Below, piece by piece: positions 1 through 6,533 of a DNA stretch of 8,061 bases. The translations under genes were made by a program, and so were the position numbers. Source of the stretch: an uncultured Bacteroidales bacterium (lineage in GTDB: Bacteria > Bacteroidota > Bacteroidia > Bacteroidales > P3); contig CALEPD010000081.1 in NCBI GenBank assembly GCA_937910265.1, positions 1 to 8,061 of the forward strand, given 5' to 3'. Position 1 is the first letter of the stretch, and the number at the start of each line of letters is the position of its first letter. The notes beneath the pieces were generated by a model. The model was not told where the DNA came from, ran no database searches, and saw only the letters and a list, made by a program, of their open reading frames with translations.

Positions 1-569
1 GCACGGTCAATTCGTTTGGTAGCGACATGACGGCATCCTATTCGGTTGTGGTCAAAGTCGACCGTTATATTATGGCACCCCTTATTGTCATATTCGATTC
101 CATGGCGGCTTTTGCCGGTCAGAACCAAGGTGCAGGACGCTATGATCGTGTTTTGTCGGGCTTGCGGCAAATGCGTATATTCTCGTTGATAGTGGCTGCA
201 GTATTTTGTGTGCTGGGTTTGCTTTGTTTCCCATATGTGGTGCGTTGGTTTGCCATGGATGAGGTCGCCACCGATTACGCTGTCCGCAATCTCCGTATGA
301 GTTCTATCGATTTATTCCTGTATGCCCTGTATTGTCCAATAACGGGCATGTGTCTCGGCCTCAAGCAGACTATGGTTCCAATGGTGGTGTCGTTTGTAGA
401 ATTGGCTGGACGCAACATCTTTGCTCGTTTGCTCGCGCCAATAGTGGGTGCCCCTTGTATTTGGTGGTGTGAGCCCCCAGCCTGGATTGTGGTTATTGTC
501 TGCGTGTGGCTTTATTTTTACTTTTATGTCAAACCAAAACTCAAGCAATCAATTGTTTCCGCTTCATGA
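1..569 (+). CDS. MATE-family multidrug efflux transporter, C-terminal half (5' partial)
   Basis: The reading frame is open from the left edge (first full codon at 3) to TGA at 567-569, giving 188 residues with no start in view; the internal ATG at 27 is not the real start. MATE proteins are 12-helix inner-membrane antiporters that export cationic drugs and toxic compounds using a Na+ or H+ gradient. The fragment begins with an NSFGSD segment, continues through a hydrophobic stretch into FAGQNQGAGRYDRV, the conserved second-half MATE signature, and then shows about five hydrophobic segments with the expected layout (a GLKQTMVPMVVSFVEL stretch where relatives have a G-(D/K)-T-x-x-P-M segment) and a short basic tail. 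The full protein would be about 440-460 residues, so slightly under half is present. alkD follows on the same strand after a short gap. The family is clear; substrate and subfamily are not. Confidence 0.88.
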   Translation, partial: TVNSFGSDMTASYSVVVKVDRYIMAPLIVIFDSMAAFAGQNQGAGRYDRVLSGLRQMRIFSLIVAAVFCVLGLLCFPYVVRWFAMDEVATDYAVRNLRMSSIDLFLYALYCPITGMCLGLKQTMVPMVVSFVELAGRNIFARLLAPIVGAPCIWWCEPPAWIVVIVCVWLYFYFYVKPKLKQSIVSAS

Positions 570-602
570 TAGTGGTGTGACTGATTGCTGTTGGATTTGT
601 GT

Positions 603-1307
603 ATGCAAAATGTTATAATCGATACAATGATGTCGCTGCGCGATGAGTCGCAGGTGCCCAACCTGTCAAGGTTTTTCCGTACAGGTGGCGGTCAATATGG
701 ATATGGAGACCAATTTCTCGGCATTAAGGTGCCCGTAACACGTTCGGTGGTTGGCCGCTATTGGAATCAAGTCGGGTTCCCTCAGATTGAACAATGCGTT
801 ACATCACCATACCATGAAATACGTTTGGCTGCCCTGCTTACATTGGTGAAGCGTTACGAGTGTTCGCTTTCCAACAGTGAGCGCGAGGCTCAGGTGCAAT
901 TCTATCTGTCGCACACCGATTATGTCAACAATTGGGATCTTGTCGACATGTCATGTTATAAGCTGCTGGGTCATTGGCTGCTTGACAAGGACCGTACTGT
1001 GTTGTATCAGTTGGCTCACAACAACGCACACCTGTGGGAACAGCGTATTGCCATAGTCTCCACAATGCAGTTCATACGTCATCAACAATTCGACGACACT
1101 TTTCAAATTGCCGATATATTGCTGAATCATCATCATGATTTAATACAAAAGGCTACGGGGTGGCTCCTGCGTGAGGTGGGGAAACGCGACAAGTCTGCGT
1201 TGGTTGCCTTTCTCGAAAAACGCTACCGGTTTATGCCACGAACCATGTTGCGCTATGCCATCGAAAAGTTTGAACCTCACGAAAAACACCGATTTATGCA
1301 ACACTGA
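603..1307 (+). CDS. DNA alkylation repair protein, AlkD-type HEAT-like glycosylase
   Basis: A 234-residue cytoplasmic protein of the AlkC/AlkD superfamily, which removes alkylated bases such as 3-methyladenine and 7-methylguanine without base flipping, using stacked HEAT-like helices that cradle the DNA. Three catalytic-site residues described for Bacillus cereus AlkD (Trp109, Asp113, Arg148) have clear counterparts here: W111 and D115 in NNWDLVD, and R148 in WEQRIAIV. The segment KATGWLLREVGKRD (183-196) is typical of the family, as is the total length. I chose ATG 603 over the TTG at 585 because relatives begin only a few residues before the first helix and TTG is a rare start; ATG 627 is a less likely alternative. 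No Shine-Dalgarno is visible, as usual in Bacteroidota. The gene lies 33 bases after the MATE gene on the same strand and is probably co-transcribed. The family call is strong; the exact lesion range is inferred from the family. Confidence 0.9.
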   Translation: MQNVIIDTMMSLRDESQVPNLSRFFRTGGGQYGYGDQFLGIKVPVTRSVVGRYWNQVGFPQIEQCVTSPYHEIRLAALLTLVKRYECSLSNSEREAQVQFYLSHTDYVNNWDLVDMSCYKLLGHWLLDKDRTVLYQLAHNNAHLWEQRIAIVSTMQFIRHQQFDDTFQIADILLNHHHDLIQKATGWLLREVGKRDKSALVAFLEKRYRFMPRTMLRYAIEKFEPHEKHRFMQH

Positions 1308-1323
1308 GCAAATGGCGGTTTGC
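1308..1323. terminator. Weak hairpin between convergent gene ends
   Basis: The 17 bases between two convergent stop codons contain GCAAA (1308-1312) and its perfect complement TTTGC (1319-1323), with a possible extra T-G pair leaving a GGCG loop. It could be read from either strand. There is no T-tract on either side, so it is not a standard intrinsic terminator. Its position suggests a transcript-end structure, but a chance palindrome is equally possible. Confidence 0.22.
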
Positions 1324-1324
1324 A

Positions 1325-2035
1325 CTATTCAATTTCAAAATCGAGATAAGGCATCAACCGTTGCAGGGTTGCGGTGTCCATGGTTGGTATTGCAAGCAGG
1401 TCTGTCGGTTCAAGAAACAGGTGTCCACGATTTCTATAATCTACTATATCGCGTGCTTGGTAGTAATCGATATAGGGGTGGCGTGACAGTTCTTTGAGCG
1501 TAATCTCGTTGATTCTCATTCTCCGGATGCTCACTTCATCACATATTATGTGAGGCTCTATCGATTCATACAACTCTTTGCTGAATCCGTAAACTTCCAT
1601 CAGTTGCTCTTTCCGTATATACCCGCCAAGCAGTTCCCGGTATTTCACTATACGTTTTGAGTACGATGGGCCTATGCCGTATAATAGTTGCCATGTTAAG
1701 CTGTCGGCACTGTTCATTCTTACAATCAAAGGTTCCTTTTTTGGGGCGGGAGTGTATTTGCCTTTTTCATTGTAGCCTATGCTTTGATTCGTTTTCGAAC
1801 TGTCGGAGGTATGGTTGTTGCTGTGGGTATATCGTGGATAGCGTTTATTGTTTCCGGTTGTCTTGTGTGGTGTGTTGTTGTAAGGCTGTTCAATGCTATC
1901 TTCCCTAATCGTATCGGCCACTGATGTATTGTCTGTGTGCTTGGGCGCTGGCCATAATATCACGGCCAACAGCAATACTATCAGTAGTGAGAGCAACCAA
2001 ATGTATCCTCTTTTCTGTGTTTGCGAAATGCTCAA
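1325..2035 (-). CDS. Membrane-anchored helix-hairpin-helix (ComEA-like) protein
   Basis: A 236-residue protein with a basic N-terminus, one membrane segment (about residues 11-29), a hydrophilic linker rich in N, T, K and H (about 32-100), and two helix-hairpin-helix units. The first spans about 107-163 and contains LLYGIGPSYSKRIVKYRELLGG, a GIG-type hairpin; the second spans about 174-232 and contains YQARDIVDYRNRG and a final hairpin at LAIPTMDTATL. Such domains bind DNA backbone without sequence preference; ComEA uses one in DNA uptake at the cell envelope. The topology implies domains outside the inner membrane, but a role in DNA uptake is inference, as many Bacteroidota carry such proteins without proven competence. 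The start appears to be TTG at 2035: the frame has a TAA 15 bases upstream, and the next in-frame ATG (Met107) would remove the membrane anchor and linker. It converges on alkD with a 17-base gap. Confidence 0.8.
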   Translation of the reverse strand: MSISQTQKRGYIWLLSLLIVLLLAVILWPAPKHTDNTSVADTIREDSIEQPYNNTPHKTTGNNKRYPRYTHSNNHTSDSSKTNQSIGYNEKGKYTPAPKKEPLIVRMNSADSLTWQLLYGIGPSYSKRIVKYRELLGGYIRKEQLMEVYGFSKELYESIEPHIICDEVSIRRMRINEITLKELSRHPYIDYYQARDIVDYRNRGHLFLEPTDLLAIPTMDTATLQRLMPYLDFEIE

Positions 2036-2071
2036 TGTATAGACTTTTTATTTTAATATATGTATAGTATT

Positions 2072-2091
2072 CAGAAGTTTATATTCTTCTG
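2072..2091 (-). repeat. Inverted repeat in the leader of the helix-hairpin-helix gene
   Basis: CAGAAG (2072-2077) and CTTCTG (2086-2091) form a perfect 6-bp stem with an 8-base A/T loop, extendable by one T-G pair on the outside. There is no T-tract on either strand, so it is not a terminator. It lies inside the predicted 5' leader of the minus-strand gene, about 37 bases before its start codon, and could affect mRNA stability or translation. No known riboswitch or operator is recognised. Confidence 0.35.
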
Positions 2092-2110
2092 GGATGTTCA
2101 ATGCTGTTTG

Positions 2111-2142
2111 TAAAAGTACATTTTTATTTTGTAACAACCAAA
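2111..2142 (-). promoter_or_regulatory. Bacteroidota-type promoter for the helix-hairpin-helix gene
   Basis: Read on the minus strand, TTTG (2142-2139) is followed by exactly 20 bases and then TACTTTTA (2118-2111), which matches the TAnnTTTG -7 box except for the last base. Spacing fits the phylum consensus of 19-21. Transcription would start near 2105-2108 and give a leader of about 70 bases that contains the inverted repeat at 2072-2091. Confidence 0.5.
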
Positions 2143-2185
2143 TGGTATTATCGTTGGTTTTGTTTTCCTCATTTCAATGTACTAC

Positions 2186-2220
2186 AATAAAAAAGCCACA
2201 GTCTCAACGACATGCGGCTT
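2186..2220 (-). terminator. Rho-independent terminator of the small lipoprotein gene
   Basis: On the minus strand AAGCC (2220-2216) pairs with GGCTT (2197-2193). The stem continues, after one C-A mismatch and with one bulged base, through TG/CA and GTC/GAC to a 5-base loop. It is followed at once by TTTTTT and then ATT (2194-2186). The stem starts 26 bases after the lipoprotein stop codon, so it should end that transcript before it reaches the helix-hairpin-helix gene. Confidence 0.8.
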
Positions 2221-2246
2221 GTTTCTTCATAGGTTGATGTTGTGAA

Positions 2247-2456
2247 TTAGTAGCATTCAACTCCGGTTTTGGGATTTTCGATCATAAGAACAGTGAGTTC
2301 ATCACAGCTTTTGTAGGTGTCTTTGTCTAATTCAATATCCTCTTCTGTGGATACAACTACACCTGCAGCATATGTTTTACAAGTACATACTTTGTTGCAT
2401 GATGCCATACAAGCGACGGTAGCGATAGCGGCTAATCCTAAAACTACTTTTTTCAT
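2247..2456 (-). CDS. Small cysteine-rich lipoprotein of unknown function
   Basis: A 69-residue protein beginning MKKVVLGLAAIATVACMASC: basic start, hydrophobic core and a lipobox-like MASC that would be cleaved and lipidated at Cys20, leaving a 50-residue mature lipoprotein. The mature part has four further cysteines (24, 26, 51 and 68), starting with the motif NKVCTC, enough for two disulfides in the periplasm; metal or redox binding is an alternative. The residues after Cys20 (N-K) are not acidic, so it lacks the acidic signal that directs many Bacteroidota lipoproteins to the cell surface. I do not recognise a named family and assign no function. The ATG at 2454-2456 follows an A/T-rich leader typical of highly expressed genes in this phylum. 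It has its own promoter candidate and a strong terminator, so it is probably expressed alone. Confidence 0.78.
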   Translation of the reverse strand: MKKVVLGLAAIATVACMASCNKVCTCKTYAAGVVVSTEEDIELDKDTYKSCDELTVLMIENPKTGVECY

Positions 2457-2509
2457 AATTGATTGTTTTTTAATTGTTAATATAAATTACTTGTTATTTG
2501 TATTTTATA

Positions 2510-2517
2510 CAAAGATA
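2510..2517 (-). promoter_or_regulatory. -7 box of the small lipoprotein promoter
   Basis: The minus strand reads TATCTTTG at 2517-2510, a full match to the Bacteroidota -7 box TAnnTTTG, followed by a purely A/T-rich leader of about 50 bases up to the ATG at 2456. No clear TTTG is seen at the expected -33 distance (the area reads A- and C-rich), so the upstream element is weak or absent. Confidence 0.6.
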
Positions 2518-2599
2518 GGTTTTTATTTTGTTTCGTGGTTTAAATAAATGTTAAATAATGATTATGCTGATATTTTAGCCCGTTTTTGGAGTATGGAGT

Positions 2600-3634
2600 T
2601 TACTTGATTTTTTTGCGGTTTAATGCTTGGTGGTATTTGGCAGCATTCCTATTGTGTTCGCTCAATGTGCTGGCGAAGTTATGGTATCCCGAAAAGTCTT
2701 CCCTGGCACAGAAATAGAGATATGGCGTTTGGGGATTTTGCAGTATGGCGTCAATACTGCTGGTTGAAGGAATGCAAATGGGTCCGGGCGGCAATCCAGC
2801 GTACATGTAGGTGTTGTATGGACTGTCGTATGAGAGATGTTTGTTCAGAATGCGTTTGAGGCCGAAGTCTCCAATCGCGAACTTTACCGTTGGGTCGGCT
2901 TGTAAGGGAATGCCTTTTCTGATACGATTTAAGTATACACTTGCTATGTTCTCTTTTTCATCATTCTTGTTTGTCTCCTCATCAATGATCGATGCCAAGG
3001 TGATGATTTCTTGTCGCGAAAGGTTCATTTCCTCGGCTGCGGCAGTTCGTAGAGGTGTCCAGAAGCGGTCGCTTTCCTTTTCGAAACGCGAAAGGAGTTC
3101 ATCGATGGTGATATCCCAATATAATTCATAAGTGTTTCGGGGAAACAGGCAAATGATGGTTTGGGGTGTGTAGCCCAATTGGGAGCAAATACTGTCGTTG
3201 GTTAGTGCTGAATGCAGCTCTTCGTAAGTGAGCTCTATTTTTTGTGACAAAAAAGAGCATAGTTGGTCAACCGTACGATGCTTGTTGATGGTTATGCGTA
3301 TTGGATCTTGGTTTCCGGCACGCAGTTTGTGTACCAATTCGAGATAGCTTGTTCCGGGTTGAATGAGATAACTTCCCGATTTCACGCATTTTGTATACTT
3401 CCGCAAGTTCGCTATGCTGTTGAATGTGATTTCGTTGTCGATGCAATTGTGGCATACAAGGGTATCCACCACGTCGTTGTAGCTGGCATCCTGTGGTATG
3501 TATATACGCTGTTCCTCTTGCAGCGGTATGGTTTTGAAACAATTCAGTGCCACAATCGCCGCTATGGCAAGTATCAGAAATAAGGAAATTAAAAATAACC
3601 AGATATGTTTTTTTATGATGCTTACAATTTTCAT
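2600..3634 (-). CDS. mltG: Endolytic murein transglycosylase MltG (YceG-like)
   Basis: A 344-residue inner-membrane enzyme that cuts nascent glycan strands internally, leaving 1,6-anhydro ends, and is thought to set glycan chain length during cell-wall synthesis. One N-terminal membrane segment (about 11-31) is followed by a LysM-like region and the YceG catalytic domain. Hallmarks seen: FPRNTYELYW (164-173), LASIIDEETNK (213-223), ASVYLNRIRKG (231-241), LQADPTV (244-250), YNTYMYAGLPPGPICIP (273-289) and YLYFCA with SEHNR near the C-terminus. Aligned by eye with E. coli MltG as I remember it, E220 corresponds to the catalytic Glu218; the usually Glu position two residues earlier is Asp218 here. 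Length is normal. The ATG at 3634 puts the membrane segment at the expected place. It follows the GNAT gene by 45 bases on the same strand, so it is likely the last gene of the topA transcript. No clear terminator is visible downstream. Confidence 0.95.
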   Translation of the reverse strand: MKIVSIIKKHIWLFLISLFLILAIAAIVALNCFKTIPLQEEQRIYIPQDASYNDVVDTLVCHNCIDNEITFNSIANLRKYTKCVKSGSYLIQPGTSYLELVHKLRAGNQDPIRITINKHRTVDQLCSFLSQKIELTYEELHSALTNDSICSQLGYTPQTIICLFPRNTYELYWDITIDELLSRFEKESDRFWTPLRTAAAEEMNLSRQEIITLASIIDEETNKNDEKENIASVYLNRIRKGIPLQADPTVKFAIGDFGLKRILNKHLSYDSPYNTYMYAGLPPGPICIPSTSSIDAILQNPQTPYLYFCAREDFSGYHNFASTLSEHNRNAAKYHQALNRKKIK

Positions 3635-3679
3635 GGTATAGGTTTTCTCGAGATAGGGGAGAGCACGGTTGTATTGTGT

Positions 3680-4060
3680 TTAATGTAGTAGAATGCTCAT
3701 GCGTATGGAATCGTGATACGTCTCATCTGAAAGTATCCACTCGGGAAAGTGTCCGCACTTTACGAATCCGCAGTTTTCAAACAGATGCTGGCTCACATTA
3801 TTGCTGTCGATGATATCGCAATATAGTTGGTGTATGGAAAGGTTTTCGCGGCAAAAGTTCACGACTCCGTCGATTAAGGCCTTTCCATACCCCTGTCGTC
3901 TATATGCTGTGTCTACTACAATTCCTACAGCGGCACGTTGGTTGATGGGGTCGTAGTTGAACAATTCTACAATTCCCACTACCGTGCCGGGTTCAATGAT
4001 TCCGGCCAATTTCAGTGTTCCGGCACTATACAGGTTGTTCTCTACAGCCCGTATTTTCAT
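3680..4060 (-). CDS. Short GNAT-family N-acetyltransferase, apparently lacking helices alpha1-alpha2
   Basis: A 126-residue protein with the acetyl-CoA half of a GNAT domain: GIVVDTAYRRQGYGKALI (46-63) is motif A with the pyrophosphate-binding R/Q-x-x-G-x-G loop (RRQGYG, 54-59), and NNVSQHLFENCGFVKCG (87-103) is motif B. The stretch at 29-50 resembles the VDLFDFDPxxxRAGVGI region of the RimJ/RimL-like group common in Bacteroidales. Relatives are about 160-180 residues and have a long helical segment between strand 1 and strand 2; here MKIRAVENN (like a normal strand 1) leads directly into LYSAGTLKLAGII (like strand 2). The acceptor-binding region therefore seems missing. The start is the ATG at 4060, which overlaps the topA stop as ATGA, implying coupled translation; upstream codons in this frame lie inside topA and look unlike GNAT. 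mltG follows. Acceptor substrate unknown; it may be non-functional. Confidence 0.8.
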   Translation of the reverse strand: MKIRAVENNLYSAGTLKLAGIIEPGTVVGIVELFNYDPINQRAAVGIVVDTAYRRQGYGKALIDGVVNFCRENLSIHQLYCDIIDSNNVSQHLFENCGFVKCGHFPEWILSDETYHDSIRMSILLH

Positions 4061-6405
4061 GATTTCTTTTTGGCTGTTCGCTTGGTCGAACTTTTTGATT
4101 CGGAATATTCGTTGATGATTTTTATAGCCTCTTCCAACGAAATTTTGGTGGGGTCGATGGTTTTGGGAATACGGTAATTTTTGTTGTTGTATGTAAAGTA
4201 GGGGCCATACTTCCCGATATTTGCTTCCAATGGAAGTTCTTGATACATTCTGATCGTGTATGGGAAATTCTCCAATCGCTTTTGTTGCTCCTCTTCCTGT
4301 TTGCGTTTGTTTTCGATGATGGCAACGCATCTGTCGAAATCAATCTCATACGGGTCGTCGTTTTTGCTGAGTGAGTAGTATTTGTTGTTGAGTCTGATGT
4401 AAGGTCCGTATTTTCCAATCGATATGATTACATCGTGGCCTTCATATTGGCCAACTGTGCGTGGCAGGTTGAACAAGCCAAGTGCATCCTCAAGAGTGAT
4501 CGACTCGATGCTTTGACCTTTCTTCATGCTTGCAAATCTGGGTTTTTCGTCACTCTGGGTGTCTCCGATCTGCACCATGGTACCGTAACGGCCAATCTTG
4601 GCATAAACGTTCTTGCCACTGGCAGGGTCGGTGCCCAACAGACGCTCGCCGCGTGTACGCATACTGCTCTGTTTGGTAGTCAGGATGTTTTTGTGGAATG
4701 GAACGTAGAATTGGTCGATGACAGTGCGCCACTCTTTTTTACCGTCGGCTATTTCGTCGAAATCTTTTTCCACTTTTGCGGTGAAATTATAGTCCATGAT
4801 TTCGTTGAAATGCTCAATGAGGAATTTGTTTACGATGGTTCCGATATCGGTGGGGAATAATTTGTTTTTTTCTCCTCCCGATTTTTCCATACGGATGACT
4901 TTGGTTATTTGTCCGTTGATGAGTGTTAGTATAACACGCTCCGATTCCTTGGGCTCTCTGTCTTCCTTTATCACATACTCTCTTTTCAGAATTGTGCTGA
5001 TTGTGGGAGCGTAGGTGGAGGGACGTCCGATGCCGAGGTCTTCAAGTTTTTTAACCAAACTGGCTTCGGTATAGCGTGGGGGGTGTTGTGTGAAGTGCTG
5101 TGACGCATTGCATTCCTCCATCGAAAGCGGCATGCCTATATTGAGTTTTGGCAGTATCTTGTCCTCGGTGGCCTCGGTGTTCTCATCATCAGTCGATTCA
5201 AGGTACACTTTCAAGAATCCGTCAAACATCACCTGCTCTCCCTGGCAAATGAATTTTTCCGTATGATTGCTTATTCCGATAGTCAATTGAGTCTTTTCAA
5301 GTTCGGCATCGGCCATTTGACTAGCAATGGTGCGTTTCCAGATGAGTTCATAAAGTCTTTTGAGCGACGGCTCTGCCGATATGGAGGATTGGGTCATGTC
5401 GGTGGGACGAATGGCTTCGTGTGCCTCTTGTGCCCCCTTGGTTTTTGTTTGATATTGGCGTGTTTTGATGTATCGGTCGCCAAATTGATCGGCAATTTCT
5501 TTCTTTGCCATGCTGAGTGCCAGCGAACTGAGGTTCACACTGTCGGTACGCATGTAGGTGATGTATCCGCTTTCGTAAAGCTGTTGGGCAATTTGCATGG
5601 TGCGGGCAACACTGTATCCCAATTTGCGTGATGCTTCCTGCTGCAGAGTCGAAGTTGTAAACGGTGGGGCGGGACTGCGTTTGGCTGGACGGGTATCAAC
5701 ATTCTCTACATAGAAGCTGCTGTTGGCGATGCTTTCGAGAAATTGTTGTGCTTCCAATTCATTGTCAAATCTATGGCTGTATTCGGCAACCACCTTCTTT
5801 TGGGTGTCGTCTGCGAGGAACGATGCTGTGACTTTGAAGAATCCGGTGCTTTGGAAATTCCTGATGTCGGATTCGCGTTCAACTATCAGGCGCACTGCAA
5901 CACTTTGTACACGTCCTGCGCTGAGCGATGGTTTGATTTTGCTCCAAAGGATAGGGCTGATTTCATATCCAACAAGTCGGTCCAGCACTCGGCGTGCTTG
6001 TTGTGCATCGACTAAATTCATGTCAATGTCGCGGGGATTCTCTATGGCGTGGATGATGGCGTTTTTTGTGATTTCATTGAAAACGATGCGCTTGGTCTTC
6101 GATTTGTCGAGGTTGAGCGTTTCGAGCAGGTGCCATGCAATGGCTTCCCCTTCGCGGTCTTCATCGGATGCAAGCCACACGATGTCGGCCTTCTTAACCG
6201 CACGGCGCAATTCGTTGACTAATGCTTCCTTGTCTTCCGAAATTTGGTAGTTGGGTTGGTAATTGTTGGCGATGTCGATATTGGTTTCTTGTTTGGGTAA
6301 ATCCCTGACATGGCCATAACTTGATTTTACGGTGTAATCTTTTCCCAGGAATTTTTCGATGGTTTTTGCTTTTGCCGGAGACTCTACAATGATTAGATTT
6401 GTCAT
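4057..6405 (-). CDS. topA: DNA topoisomerase I (type IA)
   Basis: A 782-residue enzyme that relaxes negatively supercoiled DNA by passing one strand through a transient single-strand break, acting ahead of R-loop formation during transcription. The N-terminal Toprim domain has E8 (IIVESPAKAKTI) and the metal-binding D81 and D83 (SDEDREGEAIAWHL). The central type IA domain has SAGRVQSVAVRLIVERE (162-178), the active-site tyrosine Y284 and R286 in YITYMRTDS, QEAHEAIRPT (326-335) and EDLGIGRPSTYAPTI (455-469). The C-terminus has no Cys4 zinc fingers; it carries three related modules, AKIGRYGTMVQIGD (602-615), ISIGKYGPYIRLN (661-673) and ANIGKYGPYFTYN (728-740), then a lysine-rich tail. Such C-terminal repeats bind DNA in many non-proteobacterial enzymes. 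The ATG at 6405 begins the conserved Toprim strand. Its stop overlaps the GNAT start. Full length and intact. Confidence 0.98.
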   Translation of the reverse strand: MTNLIIVESPAKAKTIEKFLGKDYTVKSSYGHVRDLPKQETNIDIANNYQPNYQISEDKEALVNELRRAVKKADIVWLASDEDREGEAIAWHLLETLNLDKSKTKRIVFNEITKNAIIHAIENPRDIDMNLVDAQQARRVLDRLVGYEISPILWSKIKPSLSAGRVQSVAVRLIVERESDIRNFQSTGFFKVTASFLADDTQKKVVAEYSHRFDNELEAQQFLESIANSSFYVENVDTRPAKRSPAPPFTTSTLQQEASRKLGYSVARTMQIAQQLYESGYITYMRTDSVNLSSLALSMAKKEIADQFGDRYIKTRQYQTKTKGAQEAHEAIRPTDMTQSSISAEPSLKRLYELIWKRTIASQMADAELEKTQLTIGISNHTEKFICQGEQVMFDGFLKVYLESTDDENTEATEDKILPKLNIGMPLSMEECNASQHFTQHPPRYTEASLVKKLEDLGIGRPSTYAPTISTILKREYVIKEDREPKESERVILTLINGQITKVIRMEKSGGEKNKLFPTDIGTIVNKFLIEHFNEIMDYNFTAKVEKDFDEIADGKKEWRTVIDQFYVPFHKNILTTKQSSMRTRGERLLGTDPASGKNVYAKIGRYGTMVQIGDTQSDEKPRFASMKKGQSIESITLEDALGLFNLPRTVGQYEGHDVIISIGKYGPYIRLNNKYYSLSKNDDPYEIDFDRCVAIIENKRKQEEEQQKRLENFPYTIRMYQELPLEANIGKYGPYFTYNNKNYRIPKTIDPTKISLEEAIKIINEYSESKSSTKRTAKKKS

Positions 6406-6441
6406 TATATATTTATGAATTTAGTTTCGTTGATTTTTTTG

Positions 6442-6449
6442 CAAAGAAA
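6442..6449 (-). promoter_or_regulatory. Possible -7 box of a topA promoter
   Basis: The 128-base gap between the TPR stop and the topA ATG is very A/T-rich and holds TTTCTTTG on the minus strand (6449-6442), one base from TAnnTTTG, about 37 bases before topA. No convincing TTTG lies 19-21 bases further upstream (the area reads TTTT). It may allow topA expression independent of the TPR gene. No hairpin terminator for the TPR gene is seen in the gap. Confidence 0.35.
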
Positions 6450-6533
6450 CACATATTTTTTGAAAGTGTAAAATTTTTTTTATTTAGTGTTTCTCGTATG
6501 TTGTTTCAATTCTTTGTTTTGGGTTGGTGTTGA

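Noticed and set aside
585..602. TTG at 585 as the start of the alkylation repair gene
   Set aside because: It adds six residues not expected in AlkD relatives; the ATG at 603 fits family length and is the usual codon.
4061..4330. Open frame extending the GNAT upstream to 4330, which might have supplied the missing N-terminus
   Set aside because: It lies entirely inside the well-conserved topA C-terminus in another frame, and its translation shows no GNAT strand 1 or helix features. The ATG at 4060 is the natural start.
5263..6250. Long plus-strand open frames (122 and 175 codons) inside topA
   Set aside because: They are antisense to conserved topA coding sequence, show no recognisable domain and have no promoter; they are shadow frames.
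6406..6533. Intrinsic terminator between the TPR gene and topA
   Set aside because: There are A and T tracts but no stem of useful length next to them, so I do not call a terminator.
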